A stretch of DNA of 64,000 bases from Caldilineaceae bacterium (GCA_022823185.1 JAJDXQ010000014.1:32466-96465); one strand, 5' to 3'. Shown: positions 11,609 through 21,243, counted from the first letter of the stretch. Made by a program: numbers and translations. Notes: generated by a model from the sequence alone, not told the origin.

Positions 11609-11653
11609 CGTGCGCGATTCCCTCCTGCTGTGCGCCAGCTCTTCATTGTCCGA

Positions 11654-12541
11654 TTATCCGATCCCGATATCGCGCAAGTAGGCGCGCGTCCTTTTGGCAA
11701 TCGGCAGGGGCTTGTCGAACGGCGCCGGGTACATGTCCTGCTCGACCACCGCCCAGCCGTCAAAACCGATATTGCGCAGCACGTCGCGGAAGGCCAGAAA
11801 GTCAACGTCCCCCAAGGCCGGCTCGACAAACATATCCATCCTGACCGCCTCGGCGAACGTGACGCCGGAGGCCTCGACCTTCTGCTGCACGGCGCGGTCG
11901 ACGCTCTTGATGTGCAGATAGGGGATGCGCGCGTGATGCTGGCGCATAAACTCGACCGCGTCGCCGCCGCGATAGGCATGATGCCCCACATCCAGACATA
12001 TCCCCACGCGTTCCGGGTCGGTCTGCGCCAGGAATGTCTCGATCTGCTCCGTATACTCGACGTGCGTCTCGGCATGGGGATGGAACACCAGCTGCAGGCC
12101 GAACCGGTCGCGGGCGATGTCGGCCACTCTGTGTGTCGTATCGATCAACCGTTTCCAGGCGTCGCTGTCCAGCTCGGTCGGCTCCACCATTGCGCCCGTT
12201 TTCAGGTCGGAGTACATGCCGTCGATCAGCACGAGGAAACCGGCGCCCAACTCCCGCAACAGTTCACCCGCGCCCAGCACCTGCCGCTCCAACTCCGGCC
12301 ACTTCGCCGGGTCTTCCAGGCTCTCGAGGGCAAACGTCCCCGCCACCTTCAGGCCGCGGCCGTCCAACTCGCGGCGCAAAGTCGGCAGTTTAGTGGGAAG
12401 ATAACCGTAAGGCCCCAGTTCGATCCCTTCATAACCGGCTTCGGCGGCCTCATCCAGAAAACGATGCCACGGAGTCTGCAAGGGATCATTCGGGAACCAG
12501 ATGCCCCACGAGTCAGGCCCGGTCCCAATTTTAGCCGCCAT
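11654..12541 (-). CDS. Sugar phosphate isomerase/epimerase family TIM barrel (IolE-like)
   Basis: A 295-residue xylose-isomerase-like barrel. GTGPDSWGIWFPNDP at the N-terminus resembles inosose dehydratase (IolE). Metal-site strands typical of the family are GIELGPYGYLP (Glu), LVFHPHAETH (His), GICLDVGHHAY (Asp/His) and WAVVEQDMY (Glu). AGGAGG lies shortly before ATG 12541. It sits between a sugar ABC transporter and a PhyH oxygenase, which suggests inositol or related polyol/keto-sugar processing. Other members of the family are ketose epimerases or hydroxypyruvate isomerases, so IolE is a best guess only. Confidence 0.88.
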   Translation of the reverse strand: MAAKIGTGPDSWGIWFPNDPLQTPWHRFLDEAAEAGYEGIELGPYGYLPTKLPTLRRELDGRGLKVAGTFALESLEDPAKWPELERQVLGAGELLRELGAGFLVLIDGMYSDLKTGAMVEPTELDSDAWKRLIDTTHRVADIARDRFGLQLVFHPHAETHVEYTEQIETFLAQTDPERVGICLDVGHHAYRGGDAVEFMRQHHARIPYLHIKSVDRAVQQKVEASGVTFAEAVRMDMFVEPALGDVDFLAFRDVLRNIGFDGWAVVEQDMYPAPFDKPLPIAKRTRAYLRDIGIG

Positions 12542-12822
12542 CTCTGCGCCTCCTCATCCAGTTTGGGTTCACCTTGAGATTCGCTTCGTCCATTGCTGCG
12601 TACTCAGTTTTGGCGCAGAGGCAGGCAGGTTGTCTATGCACCTGAGACGCGGACCGCGCGCGAAGTCCTGGTTTCCAACGAGATCCACAGCAACAGTCGT
12701 TTGGCGGCAGCGTCCAAGATTATCCAACCAGACAGAAGATCGCGGCGGTGTTCACTGACTTCGGGAGACTGCGCCGCTTCTGCGGGCCATGCAAAGGTTA
12801 CAGTGGGGCGCAAACGCCTCCG
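12542..12822. other. Spacer between isomerase and sugar permease genes
   Basis: A 281-bp gap inside an otherwise collinear minus-strand block. I see no convincing gene or strong hairpin in it. A separate promoter for the isomerase and oxygenase genes could lie here. Confidence 0.4.
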
Positions 12823-13764
12823 TCATCCTTTGATCCCGCTGATCACGACGCCCTGGATGAAATAACGCTGGGTGAAAAAGAACAGGACCACCGGTGGTAT
12901 CGTCAGCACGGTCGCCATCGCCATGATCGCGTTCCACGTCGGCGGCACATAGGCGCCCGCGCCCCACACCGCCACCTGCTGCCATTGCCGGATCGCGATC
13001 GCAAGGGTGTACTTTTCCTGCGAGTTCAGATAGATCAGCGGCGCCAGAAAATCATTCCACTCCGCCATAAAGGTGAAGATCGCCACCGTCGCCAGCGCCG
13101 GTTTCGACATCGGCAGAATGATCCGCCACAGTATGGCGAAGGTCCCCGCGCCGTCGATGCGCGCCGCATCGTCGTAATCGCGCGGGATGGTCATAAAGAA
13201 CTGTCGCAACAGGAAGATGAAGAAGGCGCCCCCGCCGAAAAAATGGGGCACAATCAGCGGCCTGAATGAGTCCAACCAACCCAAATTGCGAAACAGGAGA
13301 TACTGCGGGATCAGCACCACGTGATAGGGGATCATCATCGTGCTCAGCACCAGCAGAAAGAGCGCATTGCGGCCCGGGAAACGCAGCCTGGCAAAGACAT
13401 AGGCGGTCAGGCTGGCGCTTAGCAGACGCCCCGCCTCCACCCCTATCACAATCGTCATCGTGTTTAGCAAAGAGCGCCAGAAGGGAAACTGGTTCCACGC
13501 ATCCACGTAGTTCCACCACTGGATCTGTTCAGCGATCAGCCGCGGCGGATACTCGAAGACAAAGCCCTCCGGCTTAAACGAGGCGCTCACCATCCAGACC
13601 AGAGGCGCGACGAGAACAATGGTCAGGACGGCCAGCGCCAGGTACAGGAAGGTCCTGCCGAGCAGACGTTGCCCCAGCTCCTGGCGGCGTATCCACGCCC
13701 CGCCCATCTCGGGCGGCGGTTGAGCCAGCGCTCCTCCAGCTTGCGCGCTTCCTGAATCTGACAT
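12823..13764 (-). CDS. Carbohydrate ABC transporter permease, MalG type
   Basis: A 313-residue permease with an N-terminal cytoplasmic tail of about 40 residues and six membrane segments. The EAA loop is DAARIDGAGTFAILWRIILP (about 206-225), and AEWNDFLAPLIYLNS is the conserved periplasmic-side motif of the MalG branch. It ends in FIQGVVISGIKG, where MalG proteins usually carry a (V/I)xGxxxGAxKG tail. The start follows the upstream permease stop by three bases, so the two are translationally linked. No ATPase gene is nearby; CUT1 systems often share a MsmK-like ATPase encoded elsewhere. Confidence 0.93.
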   Translation of the reverse strand: MSDSGSAQAGGALAQPPPEMGGAWIRRQELGQRLLGRTFLYLALAVLTIVLVAPLVWMVSASFKPEGFVFEYPPRLIAEQIQWWNYVDAWNQFPFWRSLLNTMTIVIGVEAGRLLSASLTAYVFARLRFPGRNALFLLVLSTMMIPYHVVLIPQYLLFRNLGWLDSFRPLIVPHFFGGGAFFIFLLRQFFMTIPRDYDDAARIDGAGTFAILWRIILPMSKPALATVAIFTFMAEWNDFLAPLIYLNSQEKYTLAIAIRQWQQVAVWGAGAYVPPTWNAIMAMATVLTIPPVVLFFFTQRYFIQGVVISGIKG

Positions 13765-13767
13765 GTC

Positions 13768-14673
13768 TTACTCCTGCGCGCCCTCATAGAAGACAGTTGT
13801 GCGCGAAATGCGCAGCGAAAGCAGCGTGATCACCAGCAGGATGACAAAGAGCAGCCAGGCCATCGCCGCGGCATAACCCATTTGCAGATATTCCCAACCG
13901 GTGCGGTACAGGTAGAGCAAATAGAACAGACTGGCTTCGCCCGGCCCGCCATTGGTGGTGACAAACGCCACCGTAAATACCTGGAAGGTGCCGATCATGC
14001 CGGTCAGGAAGACAAAGAAGATGACCGGCGAGGTCATCGGCAAGGTCACGTTGAGGAATCGACGCCAGGCATTGGCGCCGTCGACCTTGGACGCATCATA
14101 CAGTTCGGTGGGCACGCCCTGCAGGGCCGACAGATAGAGCAGAAGCGTACCCCCGACCGCCCATGCCGACATGAGAATGAAGGCGGCAAGCACCCAGTTG
14201 GGATCGCCGAACCACTTGGGGCCCGGCAGGCCGATGGCGCGCAGCGACTGATTGAGCAGCCCGACGTCGGACTGCAACATCCACGAAAAGACGTAGGCGA
14301 CAGCCATGGCAGGCACGACGGCCGGCATGTAGAAGGCGGTGCGCCAGAACGAGAGGCCCTTGACCTTCAAGTTCAGGAGCAGCGCCATGGCATAGCCGAC
14401 AATCACCTGCACCGGCACGGCCACCATTGTATAGATCACAGTGACCCGTAACGACTGCCATAGCGTTTCGTCGCCGGACGCCATGCGCGCGTAGTTCTCG
14501 AAGCCGCTCCAACGCGGCGCCGAGAGAATGTCGTAGCGCGTGAATGACAGATAGAATGAATAGATCAGGGGGCCGGCGGTGAAGATCACGAACCCCAGCA
14601 GAAAGGGGAGCAGACCGATGTAGGCGTCGAGCGTCTCGCGCGCTTGCAAGGTTAGATCTCGTTTCCAGAACAT
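13768..14673 (-). CDS. Carbohydrate ABC transporter permease, MalF/UgpA type
   Basis: A 301-residue permease from ATG 14673, preferred over a GTG eight codons upstream because an AAAGGGGGGG ribosome site fits the ATG. The motif GPLIYSFYLSFTRYD (about 35-50) is characteristic of MalF/UgpA proteins; the EAA loop is DASKVDGANAWRRFLNVTLP. Six membrane helices are apparent. It pairs with the adjacent MalG-type gene and the binding protein at 14743 as a CUT1 sugar importer. Confidence 0.93.
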   Translation of the reverse strand: MFWKRDLTLQARETLDAYIGLLPFLLGFVIFTAGPLIYSFYLSFTRYDILSAPRWSGFENYARMASGDETLWQSLRVTVIYTMVAVPVQVIVGYAMALLLNLKVKGLSFWRTAFYMPAVVPAMAVAYVFSWMLQSDVGLLNQSLRAIGLPGPKWFGDPNWVLAAFILMSAWAVGGTLLLYLSALQGVPTELYDASKVDGANAWRRFLNVTLPMTSPVIFFVFLTGMIGTFQVFTVAFVTTNGGPGEASLFYLLYLYRTGWEYLQMGYAAAMAWLLFVILLVITLLSLRISRTTVFYEGAQE

Positions 14674-14742
14674 CGGTCGCCCCCCCCTTTCAAACACTGT
14701 TTGATCGCGTCCTCTGACCGCGTAATTCTGCGGCTTGCCGAC

Positions 14743-16128
14743 TCAGGCGCGGTCGATCTCGGCGTCGATGGCCGCGTCTGCGTCCTGCATCGCCTGCTCC
14801 ACGCCCTTCTCGCCGATGAGCACTTTCTCCAGCTCTGAGCGAATCGTGTCCTGCAGGAATCGTCCGTTGCGGCCGAATCCGGCGCGATTGAACATGTTCA
14901 CATCTTCTGAACAGTAGTCGCAGTCGGACATGCCGGCCAGGCGCGACAACATGATGCGCGTGATTACGCCCAGATCGCCTTCCGGCAGCGTGTCCAGGTA
15001 GTAGGCGGGGTCATAGGCGGAAATCGTGGCCGCCAGATCGACCAGAGCCTGTCCAACCTCGTAGTCGGTGGTCTGGATGAGCGCCGCCTGCTGCGCCTGC
15101 GGAATCAGGTCGGATGCCTTGTTTACGCTCCAGTGGTTTGCGCCAACGCCATGCACGCGACGGTCCACGAACGGCATGTGCATGAAGCCCAGCTCGAAGG
15201 GGAGTTCAGCCATGAGATAGGTCTGGTTGGTCCAACTGATGACCGCGGCGGCCAGCCCCGCTCTGAACAGGCCTCCCTCGACGCCTTGCTGGGCTTCCAG
15301 CGTGGGCGCCACCCCATGCACGAGCGTCAGATCGACGATATCGTGCGCCGCCGAGATAGCCGCCTCTGCATCCAGCAACGCCTCGGTTTCAGCGAAGGCC
15401 CACGGATCATCGACCAGGTCGGCTCCGTAGCTGGCCATCTGGTATGCCAGACTGGTTGCGTCTGTGATGGCGCCGGCATAGCCATACTGCTCGTAGGTTC
15501 CGTCGGACGCCTTGATGGTGACAGCCTGGAGGAAGGCCACGAAGTCGTCCCAGTGCCACATGTCGAAGTTGTCCCTGCCGTACAAGGGCAGTTCATCTTC
15601 AGGGTACCCGGCCTCCCGCACCAGGTCCAGATTCAGATAGACCGAGCGGCCCTGCATGGTGAAGAGGCTCAACGCCAGGATATCGCCGTTGTAGCCAACC
15701 TCAAGCGCCGGATCAACGTTCCACTTGCTCATGTCCAAATCGGAGGCTTCCAAGAAGTCATTGTAGGGTACAAAAATGTCCTTGGGGAAGAAATCTGCGT
15801 TGTGGCTCTGGTCAAGCTGGATGATATCCGGCGCCACACCGCCTGCCACCTGGGTCAGGACTTTGGTCAGATACTCGCCCCAGGGATAGATCTCCTGCGC
15901 GACCGTGACGTTGGTCTTTTCCTCAACGATGGGCAGCCAATGGTTGTGCTGCTCACCCCACCAGTGTGACAGTCTGATCTCAACAGCCTCTTCGGCCATC
16001 GCGTCCCCGCTCTCTTCGGCGGCGGGAGCGGCTGCCGGCTGGCCGGCGCAGGCGGAGAGCAGCGCGCCGGCTGTGCCGGCTGCTGAAAGCTGCAGAAAAC
16101 CACGTCGGCTCATTCTTTTCGCAGTCAT
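14743..16128 (-). CDS. Sugar ABC transporter substrate-binding lipoprotein (SBP_bac_1), Tat-type leader
   Basis: A 461-residue receptor. The leader MSRRGFLQLSAAGTAG has a twin-arginine motif and ends in lipobox LLSAC (Cys27), followed by a low-complexity Ala/Glu linker. The mature start VEIRLSHWWGEQHNHWLPI is typical of family-1 sugar receptors, and a Trp-rich stretch at about 175-190 (DNFDMWHWDDFVAFL) fits a carbohydrate site. AAGGAGGAG lies before the ATG. First gene of the operon MalE-like, MalF-like, MalG-like. The ligand is likely a sugar or polyol given the isomerase and oxygenase downstream. Confidence 0.92.
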   Translation of the reverse strand: MTAKRMSRRGFLQLSAAGTAGALLSACAGQPAAAPAAEESGDAMAEEAVEIRLSHWWGEQHNHWLPIVEEKTNVTVAQEIYPWGEYLTKVLTQVAGGVAPDIIQLDQSHNADFFPKDIFVPYNDFLEASDLDMSKWNVDPALEVGYNGDILALSLFTMQGRSVYLNLDLVREAGYPEDELPLYGRDNFDMWHWDDFVAFLQAVTIKASDGTYEQYGYAGAITDATSLAYQMASYGADLVDDPWAFAETEALLDAEAAISAAHDIVDLTLVHGVAPTLEAQQGVEGGLFRAGLAAAVISWTNQTYLMAELPFELGFMHMPFVDRRVHGVGANHWSVNKASDLIPQAQQAALIQTTDYEVGQALVDLAATISAYDPAYYLDTLPEGDLGVITRIMLSRLAGMSDCDYCSEDVNMFNRAGFGRNGRFLQDTIRSELEKVLIGEKGVEQAMQDADAAIDAEIDRA

Positions 16129-16664
16129 CGTCGAAACTCCTCCTTGTCGTTGCGCGCTGACAGGTTGCGCTCATCTGACAACGTGCCAGCACATTGAACA
16201 TTGTCCCGAAGCGCAGACTACATTACGGCTCATTTCGGAAGACATCACCCCCTTGGCGCCCAGATCCTTCCACGTCAACTGTGATTGTTGTGATGAGAGT
16301 GACCAGCGGCATAGAACGCTCGCTGCGCAGGGCAATGAACTGCGTCAATCAGTGTCCTTGTTGGACGGTCTCAACTGCGGTCCGTTTGTATCGAGGATAT
16401 GGAATATAATTACAAATTTACCACACGTGACCTGTCTTGCCAATCGCATTTTTGATTCCGGGCGCAGTCCGGAATGAGGGTGAGATATACTGACAGGACG
16501 GGATGGGTGGTTTTATGGAAGAGGAAAGGGATAGTTGGAAGAGTCAATGGGGGGAGAAGGGCGGGGCGCGGAGGGGCCGCCGACACAGGGCAAGGCGACA
16601 AGGTGGAAGGGCGGGGGTTGGGGGAGGCCCCGAATTGCAGGGGTCAGGGGCAAGGAGCCCGGGG
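16129..16664. other. Intergenic region upstream of the sugar transport operon
   Basis: 536 bp with no supported gene. It is AT-rich around 16400-16425 (ATAATTACAAATT), which could provide a promoter for the leftward sugar operon with a long leader. The right half is purine-rich, low-complexity sequence at the 3' end of the cupin gene. Confidence 0.5.
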
Positions 16665-17300
16665 TCAGTTGTTGTCGGCTCGGGGCGCGAGTCTGTTCCA
16701 GAGCAGGTCGAGTTTGAAGAGATTGATGTGGAGGCTGCGGACGGCGTTCCACATGGTGTTGCGGGCGGTGACGGCTGCTTCCTGGTTGTTGGCGGCGTGT
16801 GCCTGGCGCCAGTTCTGGGCCTGTTGGGCGTGGGTGTCAGCGGCGCGGCGGGCTTCGGCGGCGAGGGCTTCGGCGTCGCGCACGAAGGCGTCGAGCTGGT
16901 CTGCGAGAGGGCCGGTGTCGTCCACGTCGTCGTAGAAGGTGTTGGTGCGGAACTGCGGCGGGTGGACGGAGCCGTCGGGGTCGCGGCCGGTGTGCGTGGG
17001 CTGGATGTGGGGGGTTACGGAGAGGAACATCACGGTGCGGCGGTCGGGCAGCAGGTTGCGCACCTGGTGGATTTCGTCGGCGAGGGCGATGCACAGCTGG
17101 CCGGCTTCGAGGACTTCGGTATGGCCGGCGATCATGAACTCGGCTTTGCCTTCGAGGATGAGGAATATTTCGTGGCCGAGATCATGGCTGTGGAGCCTGT
17201 CGACCTGGCCGGGCTCCATGTGATAGAGGCGGGCGCGGATCTCCGGGGTCGTCAGTACGTTCTTGTTTACGTCGCGGAAATCATAGACTTCGAAGGGCAT
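16665..17300 (-). CDS. Cupin-domain protein
   Basis: A 211-residue protein from ATG 17300, chosen because CAGGAG precedes it and the 53 extra upstream codons look non-coding. The cupin motifs are clear: motif 1 with His37, His39 and Glu44 (HSHDLGHEIFLILEGKAEF) and motif 2 with His78 (ALADEIHQVRN), a normal metal triad plus one. The C-terminal 85 residues are helical and Ala/Gln-rich, beyond the usual single cupin. It faces the divergent luciferase-like gene. It may be a metal-dependent isomerase, oxygenase or sensor; function unassigned. Confidence 0.85.
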   Translation of the reverse strand: MPFEVYDFRDVNKNVLTTPEIRARLYHMEPGQVDRLHSHDLGHEIFLILEGKAEFMIAGHTEVLEAGQLCIALADEIHQVRNLLPDRRTVMFLSVTPHIQPTHTGRDPDGSVHPPQFRTNTFYDDVDDTGPLADQLDAFVRDAEALAAEARRAADTHAQQAQNWRQAHAANNQEAAVTARNTMWNAVRSLHINLFKLDLLWNRLAPRADNN

Positions 17301-17561
17301 GGGGTTCGCTCCTGTAACGGGATGGTCGCGCAGACTTGATCGGGTCCGCCGCAGCGCTGAGGGAGAAGAGGCCATGTAATGCGGCTCCGCCCGGCGCCGG
17401 CTACGGGCTGTTTGCGCCTGCTCTGGTATGATTGTGATGGAAGCGGATATGAAATGCAAGCCGGCAGGGCGGGCAGTCTGCCGGCAGCGGACTCTCTAGC
17501 TGACCCAACGCGCGTCTGGCGCTGTGAAGGCGGGGCGCGCGCCATCTCTGAGGAGGCAAGT

Positions 17562-18455
17562 ATGGGCATCCCTGTGGGCATCAACACGTGGTCCCGCCAC
17601 GTGACGGAGCTTTTTCCCTATCTGGACCAGATCATTCATCCGTTCGATTCGCTGTGGTTCCCGGACCATGTGCAGTACAACGGGCACAACGTGGCGGAGG
17701 GGTGGACGATGGCGGTGTACGCGCTGGCGCGCTACCCGGACAAGCTGGTGGGGCACGACGTGCTGTGCAACAGTTTTCGCAACCCCGGGCATCTGGCGAA
17801 GATGGCGGCGACGGCGCAGGCGTTCTCCGGCGGGCGGGTGGTGATCGGGATCGGCGCGGGCTGGAATGAGGAGGAGTACCGGGGATATGGCTGGCCGTTC
17901 CCAGGGGCGAGGACTCGAATCGAGCAGCTGGCGGAGGCGATCCAGATTTTGCGGGCGATGTGGACGGATACGCCGGTCAACTTTGCGGGCAAGCATTACC
18001 AGATGGAGAACGGGTATTGCGAGCCGAAGCCGGAAATTGTGCCGCCGATCATGGTTGGGGGCGGCGGGGAGCGGTATCTGCTGCGGGTGGTGGCGGAGCA
18101 TGCGGACTGGTGGAACTGGGTGTGCAGCGACGTGGAGATGTATGCGCACAAGCAGTCGGTGCTGCAGGAGCACTGCCGCGCGGCGGGGCGGGATTATGAC
18201 GAGATTTTGCAGGTGATGCACGTGAGCGTGCTGATCGCCGAGAATGAGAGCGAGCTGCAGCGGTTGCGAGAGGACCCTGACGTGCGTCCGTCGGGCGAGG
18301 GCACGATTGAGGGGACGCCGGCGCAGGTGACGGATGCGCTGCTGCGGATTGTGGAGCAGGGCGCGCAACGGCTTACGGTCAATATCGCGGATTCGCCGCG
18401 GGTGGAGGGGTCTTTCTTGTTCGCGGCGACGGTGCTGCCGCATTTGAGTGGGTAG
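17562..18455 (+). CDS. LLM-class (luciferase-like) oxidoreductase, probably F420- or flavin-dependent
   Basis: A 297-residue TIM barrel starting at ATG 17562, preceded by AGGAGG. Recognisable segments: DSLWFPDHVQYN near residue 30, the strand FSGGRVVIGIGAGWNEEEYRGYG (about 88-111, split across the cofactor site), and the later TPVNFAGKHYQMENGYCEPKP region. These match the bacterial luciferase-like family whose Chloroflexota and actinobacterial members commonly use F420. The substrate is unknown. It is convergent with the enolase-superfamily gene at 18489, with only 33 bp between stops. Confidence 0.9.
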   Translation: MGIPVGINTWSRHVTELFPYLDQIIHPFDSLWFPDHVQYNGHNVAEGWTMAVYALARYPDKLVGHDVLCNSFRNPGHLAKMAATAQAFSGGRVVIGIGAGWNEEEYRGYGWPFPGARTRIEQLAEAIQILRAMWTDTPVNFAGKHYQMENGYCEPKPEIVPPIMVGGGGERYLLRVVAEHADWWNWVCSDVEMYAHKQSVLQEHCRAAGRDYDEILQVMHVSVLIAENESELQRLREDPDVRPSGEGTIEGTPAQVTDALLRIVEQGAQRLTVNIADSPRVEGSFLFAATVLPHLSG

Positions 18456-18488
18456 TTTGAGGGCGCTGCAGTGGCGCTTTTCGCAGGC

Positions 18489-19625
18489 TCAGTCGGTGGC
18501 CACGGTGAGGGAGCGCACGCGATCTTCGTCCCAGACGGCGCCCCAGCCAGGGCCGTTGGGCGGGGCGATGCGGCCGTCTTCGATGAGGGGGGCGTTGAGG
18601 AGACCCCACGCCTCGCCCTCGGCGCGCAGGTCGCGGGGACCGTTTGCGCCGAAGAGTTCGAAAAAGTCGGTGTTGTCGATGCAGCAGCCGGCTGCGGCAT
18701 GCCCGATTCCGTAGAGATGGCCGGGACCGTGCAGTTCGACGTTTGCGCCGTGCAGCTCGGCGAAGTGGGCCAGTTTAAGGACCAGAGTGAGGCCATGGCC
18801 TACGCGTGCGCGCAGCCGGTCTGTTGCGCCCTGGATGAGCCACTGGGCGGAAAGGTCCACGTCGTGGCAGAGCCGTTCGGTGGCCATGATGGGGATGGTG
18901 AGCGTGCGGCAGAGCTCCTGGTACTGGTTCATCTTCTGTTCGTGCATCGGCTCTTCTAGCCAGACGTAGTCCAACTCCTCCATTGCTTTTCCCACTTCGA
19001 TGGCTTCGCGCAGGGTATAAGAGCAGACGGGATCGTTGAGCAGGTCGTAACTGTCGCCTACGTTTTTGCGAATTTCGGTGAGCAGGGGGATATCGCCCTT
19101 GCCGCCCCGGTAGGTGTGCAGTTTGTAGGCGTTTACGCCGAAGGCGCGGCCGCGCTCGATGTGATCGAGATAGCCCTGTGGGGTCAGCTCGTGGTCGGTG
19201 AGGTAGACGGGCAGGCGGTCGCGCACGCGGCCGATGAGGGCGTAGACGGGCAGGCCGGCGGCTTTGCCGGCGATGTCCCAGAGGCAGTTGTCGAAGTCAC
19301 CGAACCAGCCGGGCTGCTGGTAGACCCAGCGCGTGCCTTTTTGCAGCATCTGGAAGAGCCGTTCGCGGGCGAAGGGGCTTTCGCCGATGGCGTGGGTCTT
19401 GAGGATGTCGAGCTGGGCCCTGGTGATGGAGGCGGGGGCGACGCGGCCGGTGATGCCCTGGTCGGTTTCCACGTCGAGAATCTGCATCTGCATGGGTGTG
19501 GTGGAGGACAGTGGGGTGTGCGTGTACTGAATGCGGCGCAGGCCGGCGGTCTGTTTCAGCCGGTAGTCGGGTTGGGTGAGGGTTGGGTGTTGGAGTGTGC
19601 GGAGTTTGACGTCGGTGATTTTCAT
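18489..19625 (-). CDS. Enolase-superfamily enzyme (mandelate racemase/muconate lactonizing type), paralog 1
   Basis: A 378-residue protein with the N-terminal cap and C-terminal barrel of the superfamily. Metal ligands can be placed at Asp198 (LLNDPVCSY), Glu224 (WLEEPMHEQ) and Glu250 (MATERL). The usual KxK base motif is replaced by KLH (Lys168, His170), and the strand that normally carries a Lys/Asp pair reads DRLRARVGHGLT, so the chemistry may differ from dehydratases of known type. It is highly similar to the adjacent gene at 19821. Its start codon lies only about five bases downstream of an AGTGGTC repeat, with no ribosome site, unlike its paralog. It probably acts on an acid sugar or similar alpha-hydroxy/amino acid. 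Confidence 0.88.
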   Translation of the reverse strand: MKITDVKLRTLQHPTLTQPDYRLKQTAGLRRIQYTHTPLSSTTPMQMQILDVETDQGITGRVAPASITRAQLDILKTHAIGESPFARERLFQMLQKGTRWVYQQPGWFGDFDNCLWDIAGKAAGLPVYALIGRVRDRLPVYLTDHELTPQGYLDHIERGRAFGVNAYKLHTYRGGKGDIPLLTEIRKNVGDSYDLLNDPVCSYTLREAIEVGKAMEELDYVWLEEPMHEQKMNQYQELCRTLTIPIMATERLCHDVDLSAQWLIQGATDRLRARVGHGLTLVLKLAHFAELHGANVELHGPGHLYGIGHAAAGCCIDNTDFFELFGANGPRDLRAEGEAWGLLNAPLIEDGRIAPPNGPGWGAVWDEDRVRSLTVATD

Positions 19626-19630
19626 AACGG

Positions 19631-19657
19631 CAGTGGTCAGTGGTCAGTGGTCAGTGA
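19631..19657. repeat. Tandem AGTGGTC repeat directly upstream of paralog 1
   Basis: Almost four perfect heptamer units immediately before ATG 19625, where a ribosome-binding site would be expected. Third member of the family seen at 5922-5978 and 9571-9606. Confidence 0.9.
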
Positions 19658-19820
19658 GGCGCTGGGTAGGCCCGGAGTTGGCGCCGTTTTAGCCCGCGCA
19701 TGCGGGCATTGCTGGCGAACGCGCAGATTGCTCGAGAGGTCTGGTTAAACCATCTTGGCCCTTTGTTGAGCCTAGTGCTTTCACTAACGCGTGCCGGTAA
19801 ATCCCCACAGTTCACTTCAT

Positions 19821-20957
19821 TCAGTCGGTGGCGACGGTGAGGGAGCGGATGCGATCTTCGTCCCAGGCGGCGCCCCAGCCGGGGCCGTCGGGGGGCGCGA
19901 TTTGGCCGTCTTCGATCAGGGGGGCGTTGAGCAGGCCCCACTCTTCGCCTTCGGCGCGCAGGCGCTTGGCGTCGGCCTGGCCGAGAAGCTCGTAGAAGTC
20001 GGTGTTGTCGATGCAGCAGCCGGTATGGGCGTGGACGAGCCCGTAGAGTCCGCCGGGCCCGTTCAGCTCGACGTTGGCGCCATGGAGCTCGGCGAAGTGG
20101 GCGAGTTTGAGGATCTGGGTGAGGCCGAAGGTGGCGCGGGCGCGCAGACGGTCTGTTGCGCCCTGGATGAGCCACTGGGCGGTGAGGTCCATGTCGTACA
20201 TGAGACGCTCGGTGGCCATGATGGGGATGGTAAGCGTGCGGCAGAGTTCCTGGTACTGGTTCATCTTCTGCTCGTGCATGGGCTCTTCGAGCCAGATGTA
20301 GTCGAGCTCTTCCATGGCGCGGCCGACTTCGATGGCTTCGCGCAGGTTGTATGAGCAGACGGGGTCGTTGAGCAGGTCGTAGTCGTCGCCGACAGCTTTG
20401 CGCACGTCGGTCAGTATGGGTATGTCGGCCTTGCCGCCTTTGTAGGTGTGCAGCTTGTAGGCGTTGACGCCGAAGGCGCGGCCGGCCTCGATGTGGTCGA
20501 GGTAGCCCTGCAGGTCCATGTCGCCGCCGGTGAGGTAGACGGGCAGGCGGTCGCGCACGCGGCCGATGAGGGCGTAGACGGGCAGGCCGGCGGCTTTGCC
20601 GGCGATGTCCCAGAGACAGTTGTCGAATTCGCCGAACCAGCCGGGGTCCTGGTAGACCCAGCGGGTGCCCTTGTGCAGCATCTGAAAGAGGCGTTCGCGG
20701 GCGAAGGGGCTTTCGCCGATGGCGTGGGTCTTGAGGATGTCGAGCTGATATTTGTTGATGGTGGTGGGAGCGATGCGGCCGGTGATGCCTTCGTCGGTTT
20801 CCACTTCGAGGATGTGTGCTTGCATGGGCGCGTCGATGGGCCGTCCGGTGTGCGTGTACTGAATGCGGCGGAGGCCGGGCACCTGGATGAGGCGGTGGCG
20901 GCTCTGGGTGAGGGTTGGGTGTTGGAGGGTGTGGAGTTTGACGTCGGTGATTTTCAT
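19821..20957 (-). CDS. Enolase-superfamily enzyme (mandelate racemase/muconate lactonizing type), paralog 2
   Basis: A 378-residue protein of the same length and most of the same sequence as the gene at 18489, including the unusual KLH motif, LLNDPVCSY, WLEEPMHEQ and MATERL. The pair is therefore a tandem duplication. Differences cluster at the substrate-facing loops near the N-terminus (residues 18-45) and around 255-300, which could mean divergent substrates. AGGAG lies eight bases before ATG 20957, a normal ribosome site. It is probably co-transcribed with paralog 1 across a 195-bp gap holding the heptamer repeat. Confidence 0.9.
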   Translation of the reverse strand: MKITDVKLHTLQHPTLTQSRHRLIQVPGLRRIQYTHTGRPIDAPMQAHILEVETDEGITGRIAPTTINKYQLDILKTHAIGESPFARERLFQMLHKGTRWVYQDPGWFGEFDNCLWDIAGKAAGLPVYALIGRVRDRLPVYLTGGDMDLQGYLDHIEAGRAFGVNAYKLHTYKGGKADIPILTDVRKAVGDDYDLLNDPVCSYNLREAIEVGRAMEELDYIWLEEPMHEQKMNQYQELCRTLTIPIMATERLMYDMDLTAQWLIQGATDRLRARATFGLTQILKLAHFAELHGANVELNGPGGLYGLVHAHTGCCIDNTDFYELLGQADAKRLRAEGEEWGLLNAPLIEDGQIAPPDGPGWGAAWDEDRIRSLTVATD

Positions 20958-21243
20958 TGGTGAACTCCTGGAGGGCAGGGGATAGGAGTTAGTTAGAGCG
21001 GTAAAGTTTTTGGGCGCGATATGGATGGGCAGGTACTAATTCGTGAAAGGGTGGGGTTGGGACTGGGCGTTCTCATAGCCTCCCAGACACGGTCAGAAGG
21101 AGCCTTGGTACGACATAGTCGACATCTTGGCGCGATTGGTGCGGGCACAAGCGACACCTTCCCGTTGTTATACTATATCGGGGTCGGTGGGCGAAAATGG
21201 TCGGATAGATTGGTCAAGTTTCGTGTACGGGACGGTGCAGAAG
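20958..21243. other. Spacer between the enolase pair and the accessory island
   Basis: 286 bp with no supported gene. It marks the change from GC-rich operon sequence to the AT-richer accessory island. A plus-strand frame at 21021-21287 was judged spurious. Confidence 0.45.
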
